From contig NZ_AFXQ01000002.1 in assembly GCF_000224415.1 (NCBI RefSeq), forward strand, positions 124,001 through 188,000: a stretch of DNA of 64,000 nucleotides, in the 5' to 3' direction. A program made the position numbers and the translations under genes. The stretch comes from Citricoccus sp. CH26A (GTDB taxonomy: Bacteria; Actinomycetota; Actinomycetes; Actinomycetales; Micrococcaceae). Positions 43,865 through 53,621 of this stretch are shown here, one piece after another; the stretch's first letter is position 1, and each line of letters starts with the position of its first letter. Under the pieces are notes generated by a model that was not told where the DNA came from, did no database searches, and saw nothing but the letters and a program-made list of their open reading frames with translations.

Positions 43865-46522
43865 TCAGACCGGCAGGTCGCGCAGTTCGGAGCGATCCGT
43901 GATGCCGAGCTTGGTGAACACCCGGTAGAGGTGTCCCTCGACGGTCCGCTGGGAGACGAAGAGCTTCTCGGCCACCTCGGCGTTGCTCATCCCGGCGGCC
44001 GCCAGGTCCACGATCTCCTGCTCTCGTGCGGTCAGCTCGCCGAGGGCCAGGGCGCCGGTCACGAAGGGCGGGAACTGCAGGCCCGTGGACACCTGGAGCC
44101 GCTTCAGCCTCCGCAGGGCCTCACCGCGCCGTCGCAGGTCCCCGGCCCCGTGATGCAGCAGGACCAGCCGGGACCAGGCGATCGCTGCCGGGAGGATGTC
44201 CCCGGTGGACGCCGTGTGCTCGGCCACCGAGGCCAGTCCGCGCGGGTCATGGTCCAGGGCCGGGTCGAGGACCCGCGTGAGCGCCCGGGACCGGCGACCG
44301 TCCAGGCCGGAGCAGATGCCGTGCAGTCGTGACATCACGCCGTCGTCCTCGGCCTGCGGGGGACGCAGGACCAACAGGGTGAACAGGATCTCGCGACGCA
44401 CCACGGGGTCGGTGTCGAGCCGGGGATCCTCGAGGATCTGACGCCACAGGGGCCGGTGGTCGTCCGTCATGGCCTTCACGCGGTCCTCGGCGATGCTGAA
44501 CAGGGCCAGGGCGAGCAGCCAGCGGCCCCGGGAACCGCGCTGCGGTCGGCGCGCCCGCACGTCGGCACCGATGTCGACCGGGGTCGGGGACAGCGCCACC
44601 CGGTGGGGGGTGAGCGTGGCCTCAGCCCACGGCAGCAGCTGCGCCGGGTCGTACTGGCGCAGGTCGACCACGGCGTCGTGCAGCATGGAGACCGACGCCG
44701 CGGTGCCGCCGTGGACCAGGTCCACCATCGCCCGCAGCGCGAGCACGGTGCCACCCCGCTGGTGCCATTGACGGGGACCCAGCCGGTCCTGGGTGTCCAG
44801 GACCCTGCGGGCCTCGTCGAGCTCGCCGGCCGTCGTCAGGTTCAGGACCAGGTTGACCAGGGCGTAGATGCCGAACCTGGCCGAGAACTGTGGCGTGCTG
44901 ACGGCCAGCTCATGGGCCGAGCGGGCCACCTCGATGGCCTCCGCGGCCTGTCCGGCCAGGCCCAGCAGGTCCGACTGCAGCAGGAGCAGGATGGCCCGGG
45001 TGCCGGGGTCGGTGCCGGGGTCCTCGATCAACCGGCGGGACTGCTCCAGGAGCTCGTCGCGCCGGTCGTCCATGCCCGGGTCCACCAGCAGGTTGACCAT
45101 GGTCCGCAGGGACTCAGGAAGCGCGGGCTCGGTGGTCATGCGCGCCCGCACCCCGGCCAGCGCCTGCGGCAGGGCCGCCCAGCCGTGGGGCGCCTGGCCG
45201 TTGCGGACGAGGTCGAGGGCCAGCAGCCCGTAGACCTCGATCCGGTAGTCCGGGTCATCGGACCGGGCCGCCAATTCCTCCAGTTCGGCCCGGGCCGTGC
45301 CCGTCCGACCACCCACCAGCATGAGTTCGGCCACCAGCAGGTCCGCACGCGGGTCCTCTCGCCCGGCCAGGAACGGGGCCAGGGCCCGCGCAGTCGGCCA
45401 GTCCTTGGTCCCCAGCGCCCGGTAGCCGGCGGCGATGATGTCCCCCAGGTCCACGGGATGCCCGCACTCCAGGGCCCACAGCACGGTGCGCGCGGTGGGA
45501 CGCTCGTGGATGGAACCGCCCACGGCCTGCCAGCGGGTGAACAGGTCCACGCTGCGTCCCGGGGGGATGCACGAGCGCAGGACCTCGGCGTGCAGGACGG
45601 CGGACAGGGTCACGGAATCGGCACCGGCGTCCCGGAGGAAACCGTTCTCGAACAGGTCCTGGACGTGGTCGCCGCTCACCGCACGCAGGTGGGCCCGGGA
45701 GGCCACCCCGGCCAGGGCGAGCAGGTCCAGGCACTCCCGCTCTCCGGGCAGGAGCGAGGCCTGCATGGATTCCACCGTGTCGACGAGCCAGGCATCCGGA
45801 TCCGGGGCCGGACGGAGCAGGACCCAGGGGACGGCGCGGCCCGGCAGGACCGAACCGCCCTTGGCCTGGACCAGCACCCCCTGGTGCAGGGCCGATTCCA
45901 GGAAGGCCTGGACCAGCCGGGGGTTGCCCCCGGTCATCCCGTGGATGGTGCGCGCCGCCCCCTGGGTCAGGGCGCCACCGAGCGTCTGCTCACACTGGCG
46001 CCGCACCTGGTCCGGATCACCGGGTCCAAGGTGGACGGTGCGGAGCATGCCGGTGTCGGACAGCGCCGCGATCCCGGATTCCCGGCCGAGCAGACCGGTC
46101 CCGCTGGCCAGCAGGGTGGCTGCCCGGTTCTGGACCAGCTGGGCCAGGACGAAGGCGCTGGCGGCGTCCAGGTACTGGACGTCCACCACGACGATCACCG
46201 GGTTGGTGCCCAGCTGCTGGAGCGCCCGCAACACCCCGACGGGCGTGTTGAGCTCGTCCAGTGCGGTCAGCAGGGGGACGAGGGCTCCGTACGGTATCTC
46301 GCGCAGCGACGGTGTGCACTGGACGGTGTGCACGTCGTCCGCCAGGCCGGCGATCTCCAGGGCGGCCTGGACGAGCGAGGACTTCCCCGTGCCGGGGCCG
46401 CCCAGGATCACCGCACCGGCCCGGTCGGCTCCGAGCAAGTCCTCGACGAGCGTCGTGAGGTGAGGGGAATCGGTGGGGATCCCCGCGTGCTGGGGGCGCA
46501 GCCCCGTGGTCTGCTCGCTCAT
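43865..46522 (-). CDS. LuxR/LAL-type regulator with intact ATPase motif
   Basis: This 885-residue regulator of the LAL type has an N-terminal ATPase (Walker A GGPGTGKSSL near 37-46, Walker B-like VIVVVDVQYLDA near 110). A long helical repeat middle follows. The C-terminal LuxR helix-turn-helix reads LTAREQEIVDLAAAGMSNAEVAEKLFVSQRTVEGHLYRVFTKLG. Its ATG overlaps the stop of the other regulator gene (ATGA). A longer frame to 46729 is rejected since it overlaps that gene with Arg-rich sequence. ATP hydrolysis probably controls DNA binding. The target may be the sugar cluster just downstream on the same strand. Confidence 0.9.
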   Translation of the reverse strand: MSEQTTGLRPQHAGIPTDSPHLTTLVEDLLGADRAGAVILGGPGTGKSSLVQAALEIAGLADDVHTVQCTPSLREIPYGALVPLLTALDELNTPVGVLRALQQLGTNPVIVVVDVQYLDAASAFVLAQLVQNRAATLLASGTGLLGRESGIAALSDTGMLRTVHLGPGDPDQVRRQCEQTLGGALTQGAARTIHGMTGGNPRLVQAFLESALHQGVLVQAKGGSVLPGRAVPWVLLRPAPDPDAWLVDTVESMQASLLPGERECLDLLALAGVASRAHLRAVSGDHVQDLFENGFLRDAGADSVTLSAVLHAEVLRSCIPPGRSVDLFTRWQAVGGSIHERPTARTVLWALECGHPVDLGDIIAAGYRALGTKDWPTARALAPFLAGREDPRADLLVAELMLVGGRTGTARAELEELAARSDDPDYRIEVYGLLALDLVRNGQAPHGWAALPQALAGVRARMTTEPALPESLRTMVNLLVDPGMDDRRDELLEQSRRLIEDPGTDPGTRAILLLLQSDLLGLAGQAAEAIEVARSAHELAVSTPQFSARFGIYALVNLVLNLTTAGELDEARRVLDTQDRLGPRQWHQRGGTVLALRAMVDLVHGGTAASVSMLHDAVVDLRQYDPAQLLPWAEATLTPHRVALSPTPVDIGADVRARRPQRGSRGRWLLALALFSIAEDRVKAMTDDHRPLWRQILEDPRLDTDPVVRREILFTLLVLRPPQAEDDGVMSRLHGICSGLDGRRSRALTRVLDPALDHDPRGLASVAEHTASTGDILPAAIAWSRLVLLHHGAGDLRRRGEALRRLKRLQVSTGLQFPPFVTGALALGELTAREQEIVDLAAAGMSNAEVAEKLFVSQRTVEGHLYRVFTKLGITDRSELRDLPV

Positions 46523-49125
46523 CGGCCCACCTGCAGCTGCGCCTGGGCGGCGGCGAGCCGGGTCAGGTCCGCCCGGCCCCGGACCTGCAGCTTGGCGTAG
46601 ATCTGGTAGAGGTGTCCCTCGACGGTGCGGATGGAGATGCCGGTGATGCGGGCGATCACCGCGTTCGTCTTGCCGTCGACGACGAGCCGGGCGATCTCCC
46701 GTTCGCGGCGGGTCAGCTGGCCCATCCACTCGGGGTCGGTGCCGGCGTCATCGGCCGGCCCGTTCTTCGCCCGCCGTGACGGGGCGGCGTCGGCGATCCG
46801 GCGCAGCACCTGGGGTGAGAGACCCTTCAGCAACGGCGAGTCCGCCTGGTCGACGTATGAGGCGCACCCGGCTTCTGCGAGGGCCTCGAGGGCCCGCACG
46901 AGCAGGTTCTCGTCGTCTTCCAGGACGGACCGGGCCAGGAGCTGGTTGGGTGCCGAGGCCGCGGTCTGGGTGCGTGCTGCGGCCTGGGCCAGCCGCGGGG
47001 CGAGCAGGAGGTCCCCGGACTGGAAGGCGATCGCCAGGGCCGAGAACTCGACGGCGAACAGGCCGGCCTCGGCAGCCCGGTCGGCCAGGGCCGAGATACG
47101 GGCGAGGCTTGCCTCGGGCGAGTGGATCCGCGCGGTGGCCTGGGCCAGGAACAACTCGGTCACCCAGCCGAGCCGGCCGAGGGGCTGACCCGCCAGCTGC
47201 CCGGCCTGACTGTCCACCAGCGCCTGGAAGACCTCCGGGGCCCGGTTGTCCGTGCCATCGTCGCCACCGTCACTGCAGAAGACCAGCAGGGCCCGGGCCG
47301 CCTGGAGCTCGTGCGGATTGCCCATGGCCTCCAGCTGGGCCACCAGGCCCGCGGCCCGGCGGTACGCCGGCTCACGGTCTCCGGTCATGGCGTCGACCGT
47401 GGTCAGGACCAGTTCTGCGTACTGTGCGGACTGCGGGTTCCCGTGATGGCCGTCGATGACCGTCTCGGCGAGGTCCCGGCACCGGTCCAGCTGTCCGCAG
47501 GCGAGCAGGACGTTCAGCATCGACTGCGCCAGGACGGAACGGTCCGCGGGACTCAGCACGTCGTCGATGATCCCGGCGGAGTGGAAGCGGGTGAGCTCTG
47601 CGTCGAGCCGGTCCAGCAGGCGCAGTGCGCCGTCCTGGTCATCACCCAGGGCCAGGGCCTCGGCCCGCAGGGCCTGGGCGCGGCAGCGCACGGACTCCCC
47701 GGTGACGTCCGAACCGCGCGGAGCCAGCAGCTCGGGCAGGTGCTCGGCAGGGACCTGGTCCAACCGGGCGTGTGCCTCGCGGAGGTCGCCGCGCGCCACG
47801 GCCACGCTGGCCGCCAGCACGCTCAGGGACGCGGAATCCGCGACCGGCGCCCGCGTCAGCACGGCCTCGGCCCCGTCCAGGTCCCCCATGGCGATCCGGG
47901 CACAGCACTCGGCCCAGGCCAGGTGTGTCCAGGCGGACTCCCCTGCCGGACCGGGGTTCGACGCCGCATGCCACCCGGATTCCACGAACAGGGACACCGC
48001 ACCCTGGACGTCACCGAGCATGATCAGTTCGTCAGCGGCCCGCAGCACGCTGTGGTACCCGGGATCGAGGGCCTGCAGCATGCCGGCCAGCTCGCGGCGG
48101 CGGTCCGGCTCGATCGCCGCCAGGGTCTCCGCCGACTGCACGGAGTCCAGCCGGGCGATCCGGCCGGACTGGTCGCTGCGGATCTCCAGCGCGCCCCCGT
48201 CCTGCAAGGTGTCCAGCTCGTGCGCGAAGCCGATGTGGATGAGGTCGCTGACGGGCATGGGCCCGCAGACGGCCAGCATCTCGAGCAGGGAGCGCTGGCG
48301 GACGGGCAGGTGCCGCAGCGAGGTGGCCAGCAGACCGGTGGGGTCCATCCTCGGCAGGGCCCCGGGCACCATGATCCAGCCCTCCTCGGCACGCTGCAGC
48401 TTGCCGCTGGCCACGCAGTCACTCGCGAGCTGACGCAGGCGGCTGACCGAACCGCCGCTGTGGCGCCACAGCACGGTCGCCGCGAACCGGGACACCGGAC
48501 CGTCGAGCACGTCCTCGATCAGCCTCTCACCGGCCGTGGGCGTCAACGGCCGCACCGTGATCCCGGCCACGAGGCCCGCGCGCAGCAGCGACACCAGGTC
48601 CACGGGGACGTCGGTCAGCCGCTCGCAGTGGACCACCAGGCAGATGCTGTCGACCTGGGCCAGCTGGGACAGCACCGTGATGGTGCCGGCATCGATCTGG
48701 TCCGGCTGGGACACGATGACGACGGCCGGGGCCGCCCCGTCCGGGCGCAGGAAGCCCGAGAGGGTGCGCAGCATGCCGTGAAGCGACGAGGGGGGCGTCC
48801 GGTCCAGCCCGGAGAGGAGGATGGCCAGGGCCCCGTACGGGGTGGCGGCCGCGAACGCGCTGCCATGCAGGCGGTAGACGGACCGCTCGGGCGGGAGGGC
48901 GGCGAGGGCCGTCTCGATGGTCTCGCGCCGGTCACCGGCCTCACCGATCAGCACGGCACCGCGCCGGGCGTCGCCGGCAAGGATCCGGCCCAGCGCCGTG
49001 CTGGCCTCCTGGGGAGACTCCATCCACCGGCCGTCGGTGCCGGAGCCCAGCCAGGCGACCCCGGGCTGCTGCGCCAGGCGCGACCGCTGGGACACCGGCG
49101 GCTGGGCCGGCGATGACGCGTTCAC
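46519..49125 (-). CDS. LuxR/LAL-type regulator with degenerate Walker A
   Basis: The 868-residue paralogue of the next gene has the same layout: N-terminal ATPase-like domain, helical repeats, and a C-terminal HTH (LTRREREIARLVVDGKTNAVIARITGISIRTVEGHLYQIYAKL). Its P-loop position reads GEAGDRRETI, without the GK(S/T) lysine, and the Walker B position reads VIVSQPDQIDA. It probably cannot hydrolyse ATP and may act as a partner of the second regulator. It heads a two-gene operon with ATGA overlap. Confidence 0.9.
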   Translation of the reverse strand: MNASSPAQPPVSQRSRLAQQPGVAWLGSGTDGRWMESPQEASTALGRILAGDARRGAVLIGEAGDRRETIETALAALPPERSVYRLHGSAFAAATPYGALAILLSGLDRTPPSSLHGMLRTLSGFLRPDGAAPAVVIVSQPDQIDAGTITVLSQLAQVDSICLVVHCERLTDVPVDLVSLLRAGLVAGITVRPLTPTAGERLIEDVLDGPVSRFAATVLWRHSGGSVSRLRQLASDCVASGKLQRAEEGWIMVPGALPRMDPTGLLATSLRHLPVRQRSLLEMLAVCGPMPVSDLIHIGFAHELDTLQDGGALEIRSDQSGRIARLDSVQSAETLAAIEPDRRRELAGMLQALDPGYHSVLRAADELIMLGDVQGAVSLFVESGWHAASNPGPAGESAWTHLAWAECCARIAMGDLDGAEAVLTRAPVADSASLSVLAASVAVARGDLREAHARLDQVPAEHLPELLAPRGSDVTGESVRCRAQALRAEALALGDDQDGALRLLDRLDAELTRFHSAGIIDDVLSPADRSVLAQSMLNVLLACGQLDRCRDLAETVIDGHHGNPQSAQYAELVLTTVDAMTGDREPAYRRAAGLVAQLEAMGNPHELQAARALLVFCSDGGDDGTDNRAPEVFQALVDSQAGQLAGQPLGRLGWVTELFLAQATARIHSPEASLARISALADRAAEAGLFAVEFSALAIAFQSGDLLLAPRLAQAAARTQTAASAPNQLLARSVLEDDENLLVRALEALAEAGCASYVDQADSPLLKGLSPQVLRRIADAAPSRRAKNGPADDAGTDPEWMGQLTRREREIARLVVDGKTNAVIARITGISIRTVEGHLYQIYAKLQVRGRADLTRLAAAQAQLQVGR

Positions 49126-49518
49126 GGAGGGGCCGGCGGTGCGGCCGGCGGGGCCGGTGCGACGGCACGCGGCAACGGGGGACGGGCTCGACGGACAGGG
49201 TCCGGCCCGTCATGGGGAGACGGGGCCGGGGAGTCTGGAGCGAGCGTTGGGGTGAATGGGACCGATGAGACGTGTACATACTGGAGCGCCCTCTGTTCTG
49301 GACTGCCTCCGGAAGGGGGATTCCGGACATGATCGCGGGGATGCGTCACGACCTTGACAGGTGGCTTTCGTCACAGATCCTAGGGAGCAGCTCGGGGCGG
49401 GGGAAGCCCTGACGACATGGGCGGACGCTTAGGAAGCGAAATCAACCCCCAAAATTAACCCTTGACGGAGTGATCATTGTGTGCATACGCCCCTGACAGG
49501 GCGACACGGCATCGATCA
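49126..49518. other. 393-base intergenic region before the regulator pair
   Basis: This region is less GC-rich than its surroundings. On the minus strand TAGGAT at 49382-49377 is a -10 candidate for the regulator operon. A palindrome TCCGGAA-GGGGG-TTCCGGA (49309-49327) lies within its leader. On the plus strand TTGACA (49354-49359) and TTGACG (49462-49467) look like -35 boxes, but no matching -10 or gene follows. A small hairpin (CGCCC/GGGCG, about 49488-49503) lies just past the tRNA-Gln 3' end. No reliable coding frame is seen. Confidence 0.55.
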
Positions 49519-49593
49519 TGGTTCCGCCCATAGGATTCGAACCTATACTGCACGGCTCCAAAGGCCGGCGTGCTGCCGTTACACCAGGGCGGA
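49519..49593 (-). tRNA. tRNA-Gln (anticodon UUG)
   Basis: The minus strand folds as a cloverleaf. The acceptor stem is TCCGCCC with GGGCGGA. The anticodon stem and loop have CTTTGGA, giving anticodon TTG. The T-loop is GGTTCGAATCC, and an encoded CCA follows discriminator A. Length is 75 bases including CCA. Confidence 0.95.
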
Positions 49594-49697
49594 TCGGCCA
49601 GCGGGGCCGGCAGTCCATTCTGCCACAGTCACCACGCGGGGCAAGGAGGGGACGCAGCGGCCAGGCCGGTCGCCGCAGGCCAGGGCCGGGTCCTCGC

Positions 49698-51581
49698 CTA
49701 CCCCTCGGCGACCTCGCCGGCCTCGAGCCAGGCCAGCTCGGCCTGTTCCTTGCGCTCGGTCAGCTCCTGCAGGTCGGCGTTGGCCCCGGCGAGCGCCGCG
49801 AAGTCCCCGGCCTCGGACAACCGCGCCATCCGGGCGTGCAGTTCGGACTCCTCCTCGGCCAGTCGCGCCAGCTGCCGCTCCAGCCGGCCGGCCTCCTTGC
49901 GGGCCGCCCGCTTCTCGGCCTCGCTCGGACCGGACGGCGCGGCCGCCGCCCCGGGCCCGGCAGGGGCACTCGAACCCGCCCCGCCGCCGGCAGCCGGGGC
50001 CCCGGCCCCACCGCCGGCGCCCGTGAACCCCCCGGCCCGCCCCGCACCCGGGGACTCCTGCTCCCGGCGCAGGGCCAGGTACTGGTCCACTCCCCCGGGC
50101 AGGTCGCGCACCTTGCCGTCCCCGAGCAGGGCGAGCTGGTGGTCGGTGACGCGCTCGAGCAGATACCGGTCGTGACTGACCACCACGAGGGTGCCCGGCC
50201 AGCCGTCGAGCATGTCCTCCACCGCCGCCAGGGTGTCCGTGTCGAGGTCGTTGGTCGGCTCGTCCAGCATCAGCACGTTCGGCTCCCCCACCATGAGGCG
50301 CAGCAACTGCAGACGGCGCCGCTCGCCACCGGAGAGCTCGGCCACGGGCGTCCACTGCCGCGAGGTGCCGAAGCCCAGCTGCTCCAGCAGCTGCCCGGTG
50401 GACAGATCCCTGCCACCGACCTGGAACGAGTTGCCCTCCCGGGCCATGACCTCGGCCACCCGGAGGTGGGAGACCTCGTCGAGCTCCCGGACGTCCTGGG
50501 TGAGGATGGCGGTCTGCACGGTCTTGCCGCGCCTGACCCTCCCGGAGTCCGGCTGCACCTGTCCGTCGAGCAGGCGCATCAGGGTCGACTTGCCGGCACC
50601 GTTGACGCCCACGATCCCCACCCGCTCGCCGGGGGCCAGCCGCAGCGTGACGTCGTCGAACAGGGTGACGGGCGCGCCGCCGTCGGGGCCGGGGATCGTG
50701 TAGGTGACCGACTCCAGGTCCAGGACGTCCTTGCCCAGCCGGGCGGTGGCCATCTTGGCCAGCGAGACGGCGTCCCGCGGTTCCGGCACGTCGGCGATCA
50801 CCGCGTTCGCCGCCTCGATGCGGAACTTGGGCTTGGAGGTCCGGGCCGGGGCGCCGCGACGCAGCCACGCCAGTTCCTTCTTCACCAGTTGCTGCCGCTT
50901 GGACTCCATCACGGCCGCGGCACGGTCCCGCTCGGCCCGGGCCAGCATCCAGGCCGCGTAACCGCCGTCGAAGGGCTCCACCGTGGCGTCGTGCACCTCC
51001 CACGTGCGGGTGCACACCTCGTCGAGGAACCAGCGGTCGTGCGTGACCACGAGCAGACCGCCGTCGGTGGCCCGCCAGCGGGTCTTGAGGTGCCCGGCGA
51101 GCCAGGCGACGCCCTCGACGTCGAGGTGGTTCGTGGGCTCGTCGAGGAAGATCAGGTCGTCGTCCCCGGCCAGCAACCGCGCCAGTGCGGTGCGGCGCCG
51201 CTGTCCGCCGGACAGGGTCCCGACGGTGCGCTCCCAGTCCAGACCGCCGAGCAGGCCTTGCATGACGTCGCGGATCTTCGGGTCCGAGGCCCACACGTGG
51301 TCCGGGACGTCCCCGACCACGGCGTGTTTGACCGTGTCGGCATCGTCGAGGTCGTCACGCTGGTCCAGCACGCCCAGGGTGACGCCACCCCGGCGGGTGA
51401 CCCGGCCGGCGTCGGGCTCCTGCTGGCCGGCCAGGATGCGCATCAGCGTGGACTTGCCGTCGCCGTTGCGGCCGACCAGGCCGATGCGGTCGCCCTCGTC
51501 CACGCCCAGGGAGACGGCGTCCAGGACGGTGCGGGTGCCGAAGGAGATGCCGATGTTCTCGGCGCCGAGCAGGTGTGCCAT
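49698..51581 (-). CDS. ABC-F family ATPase
   Basis: The 627-residue soluble protein has two ABC domains. The first has Walker A GRNGDGKST near 38-46 and signature LSGGQRRRTAL near 143. The second has GVNGAGKST near 320 and LSGGERRRLQL near 420. An interdomain linker separates them, and a C-terminal Gly/Ala/Pro stretch leads to a coiled coil (about 555-620). There are no membrane helices. ABC-F proteins act on the ribosome, in translation rescue or antibiotic protection. Closest type appears to be the housekeeping Uup/EttA-like group with a C-terminal coiled coil rather than a dedicated resistance protein; this is inference. Confidence 0.92.
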   Translation of the reverse strand: MAHLLGAENIGISFGTRTVLDAVSLGVDEGDRIGLVGRNGDGKSTLMRILAGQQEPDAGRVTRRGGVTLGVLDQRDDLDDADTVKHAVVGDVPDHVWASDPKIRDVMQGLLGGLDWERTVGTLSGGQRRRTALARLLAGDDDLIFLDEPTNHLDVEGVAWLAGHLKTRWRATDGGLLVVTHDRWFLDEVCTRTWEVHDATVEPFDGGYAAWMLARAERDRAAAVMESKRQQLVKKELAWLRRGAPARTSKPKFRIEAANAVIADVPEPRDAVSLAKMATARLGKDVLDLESVTYTIPGPDGGAPVTLFDDVTLRLAPGERVGIVGVNGAGKSTLMRLLDGQVQPDSGRVRRGKTVQTAILTQDVRELDEVSHLRVAEVMAREGNSFQVGGRDLSTGQLLEQLGFGTSRQWTPVAELSGGERRRLQLLRLMVGEPNVLMLDEPTNDLDTDTLAAVEDMLDGWPGTLVVVSHDRYLLERVTDHQLALLGDGKVRDLPGGVDQYLALRREQESPGAGRAGGFTGAGGGAGAPAAGGGAGSSAPAGPGAAAAPSGPSEAEKRAARKEAGRLERQLARLAEEESELHARMARLSEAGDFAALAGANADLQELTERKEQAELAWLEAGEVAEG

Positions 51582-51653
51582 GAAGCGGTGTGGTCCTTGG
51601 GTTCGGGGGTGTGGGTGGGGCGGGGGCGCAGGTCCCGCGGTGGGTGCCGGGCG

Positions 51654-52628
51654 CTAGAGCACGCGGGCTCCGTGCACCGGGCCGTGCACGGCGATCGCCG
51701 CCACGCCGGTGCGGTCCTCCAGGCGCGCGGCCAGCTGGAAGGACTCCTCCGCGCTGCGCGTCAGGAACATCACGGTGGGGCCGGAACCGGAGACCTGGCC
51801 GGACAGCGCGCCCTCCTCCAGTCCGACGTCCAGCATCTCGGACAGCTCCGGCACCATGGTGGCCGCCGGGACCTGCAGGTCGTTGCGCAGCAGCAGGGCC
51901 AGTTCCTCGGCGTTGCCCGCGGTGAGGGCCTGGACGAGGTTCCGGTCCACCTCCGGGTCGGTGTCCGGGGTGGGCAGGGTGCCCTCCGCGCGCAGCCGGT
52001 CCAGCAGGGCGTAGACCTGCGGGGTGGACAGGCCGGTGGCCGCGGGCACCAGCACGAGGTGGACGGGGTGCCGGGCCAGCAGCGGGGTGAGCTCGTCACC
52101 GACGCCGAGCCCGACGGCGGCCCCGCCCATCACGGCGAACGGCACGTCCGCACCCAGCGCCGCGCCGATCGAGGCCAGGTCCTGCCGGGACAGTCCCGCG
52201 TCCCACAGCGCGGCGCAGGCCATCAACGCCGCCGCGGCGTCCGCCGAGCCGCCGCCCATGCCGCCGGCCACGGGCACCTGCTTGGTGATCTCCAGGTGCA
52301 CCCCGTGGGTGGCCGGGTCCAGTCCGAGGTGCTCGCGCAGCAGCAGGGCGGCCCGGGCGGCCAGGTTGGAGGAGTCCTGCGGGATGAGGTCCGGGTCCAC
52401 GAAGACGCTGGAGTTGTCGGCGAGCGAGACGGTGACGTCCCCGTCCGCGCGGGGCGTGGCCGTGACCTCCTCGGCCATGGACACGGCCAGGTAGACACTG
52501 GCGACGGGGTGGTAGCCGTCCGGTCGCGGGCTGCCGACGGCCAGGGACAGGTTCACCTTTCCGGGTGCCTGCGCGGTGACGTGGCTGAACAACCGACCGG
52601 ACTCGGGGTGGGAGGCCGTCGGGCTCAT
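51654..52628 (-). CDS. ispE: 4-diphosphocytidyl-2-C-methyl-D-erythritol kinase
   Basis: IspE phosphorylates CDP-ME in the MEP isoprenoid pathway. The 324-residue GHMP kinase has [12 protein letters not shown] near 20-31, the ATP-binding loop [17 protein letters not shown] near 107-123 and the C-terminal [10 protein letters not shown] near 284. The ATG overlaps the rsmA stop (ATGA), an order widespread in bacteria. The ABC-F gene follows after 72 bases. Confidence 0.95.
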   Translation of the reverse strand: MSPTASHPESGRLFSHVTAQAPGKVNLSLAVGSPRPDGYHPVASVYLAVSMAEEVTATPRADGDVTVSLADNSSVFVDPDLIPQDSSNLAARAALLLREHLGLDPATHGVHLEITKQVPVAGGMGGGSADAAAALMACAALWDAGLSRQDLASIGAALGADVPFAVMGGAAVGLGVGDELTPLLARHPVHLVLVPAATGLSTPQVYALLDRLRAEGTLPTPDTDPEVDRNLVQALTAGNAEELALLLRNDLQVPAATMVPELSEMLDVGLEEGALSGQVSGSGPTVMFLTRSAEESFQLAARLEDRTGVAAIAVHGPVHGARVL

Positions 52629-53524
52629 GCGCCGGCACCCCGCTCCGGCCGGGCGGCGGCGATCCGGGCGAAGGCCTCGATGCCCAGCACCTCGCCGCGG
52701 GCCCGGGGGTCCACTCCGGCGGCGCGCAGTGCCGTCTCGGCGGCGACGGGCGAGCCCGCCCAGCCGGCCAGCGCGGCGCGCAGCGTCTTGCGTCGCTGGG
52801 CGAAGGCGGCGTCCACCACGGCGAAGACCTGCTGCCGCGTGGCCGTGGTCTCCGGCGGGTTGCGCCGGGTGAAGGCCACGAGCCCGGACTGGATCTTGGG
52901 CGCGGGCCAGAAGACGTTCTTGCCGATGGTCCCGGCCTTGCGCACCTCGGCGTACCAGGCCGCCTTGGCCGAGGGCACCCCGTAGACCTTGGAACCGGGA
53001 TCCGCGGCGAGGCGGTCGGCCACCTCCTCCTGGACCATGACCAGTCCGTGCCGCAGGGAGGGAACCTCCGCCAGCAGGTGCAGCAGTACCGGGACGGCCA
53101 CGTTGTAGGGCAGGTTGGCCACGAGCGCGGTGGGTGGACCGGGCGCCCGCGCGGGACGCACGGAGTCGATGGCCGCGGCGGAGACGTGCATCGCGTCGGC
53201 GAGCAGCACTCCCAGGCGGTCGCCGGCGTCGGGCCGGAATTCGGACGCGGTCTGGGCCAGGCGCCCGGCCGGGACCGGGTCGATCTCCACTGCGGTGACC
53301 GCGGCGGCGGCGTCGAGCAGGCCCAGCGTGAGGGAGCCCAGTCCGGGGCCGACCTCGAGGACGTGCTCCTCGGCCGTGGTCCCGGAGGCGGCCGTGATCC
53401 GCCGGATGGTGTTCGGGTCGATGACGAAGTTCTGCCCGAGCGTCTTCGTGGGACGCAGGTCCAGCTCCGTGGCCAGCCGGCGGATGTCGGTGGCGGAGAG
53501 CAGGGGGGCGTCAGGGGCGGTCAC
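52625..53524 (-). CDS. rsmA: 16S rRNA (adenine1518/1519-N6)-dimethyltransferase
   Basis: RsmA (KsgA) dimethylates two adenines at the 3' end of 16S rRNA during 30S maturation. The 299-residue protein has [16 protein letters not shown] near 25-40, SAM motif [15 protein letters not shown] near 52-65, and the catalytic motif [15 protein letters not shown] near 134. GTG 53524 is chosen because TAGGAT (minus strand 53537-53532) ends 7 bases before it; the ATG at 53533 lies inside that -10 box. ispE overlaps downstream. Confidence 0.94.
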   Translation of the reverse strand: MTAPDAPLLSATDIRRLATELDLRPTKTLGQNFVIDPNTIRRITAASGTTAEEHVLEVGPGLGSLTLGLLDAAAAVTAVEIDPVPAGRLAQTASEFRPDAGDRLGVLLADAMHVSAAAIDSVRPARAPGPPTALVANLPYNVAVPVLLHLLAEVPSLRHGLVMVQEEVADRLAADPGSKVYGVPSAKAAWYAEVRKAGTIGKNVFWPAPKIQSGLVAFTRRNPPETTATRQQVFAVVDAAFAQRRKTLRAALAGWAGSPVAAETALRAAGVDPRARGEVLGIEAFARIAAARPERGAGA

Positions 53525-53531
53525 GCGTTCC

Positions 53532-53537
53532 ATCCTA
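53532..53537 (-). promoter_or_regulatory. -10 box of leaderless rsmA-ispE operon
   Basis: TAGGAT on the minus strand ends 7 bases before GTG 53524, which decides the start between that codon and ATG 53533. Confidence 0.5.
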
Positions 53538-53556
53538 CGGGGGCGGCAATGCCCAA

Positions 53557-53576
53557 GGGCCCGCCGGAGCGGGCCC
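53557..53576 (-). terminator. hairpin after the rpf gene
   Basis: GGGCCCGC and GCGGGCCC, perfect 8-base arms around CGGA, lie about 45 bases past the rpf stop and just upstream of the rsmA promoter. Confidence 0.65.
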
Positions 53577-53621
53577 ATGGGGACAACGGGTGTTCGGTGG
53601 CTCGCGCCGGGGAGCCGTGGA

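Noticed and set aside
44456-49116. Long plus-strand frames opposite the two LuxR regulators
   Set aside because: The minus-strand proteins have clear ATPase and HTH domains; the plus-strand frames have no recognisable fold.
49354-49490. Plus-strand TTGACA and TTGACG as promoters for an antisense RNA near tRNA-Gln
   Set aside because: Neither has a good -10 at 16-18 bases, and no gene or terminator follows in that direction.
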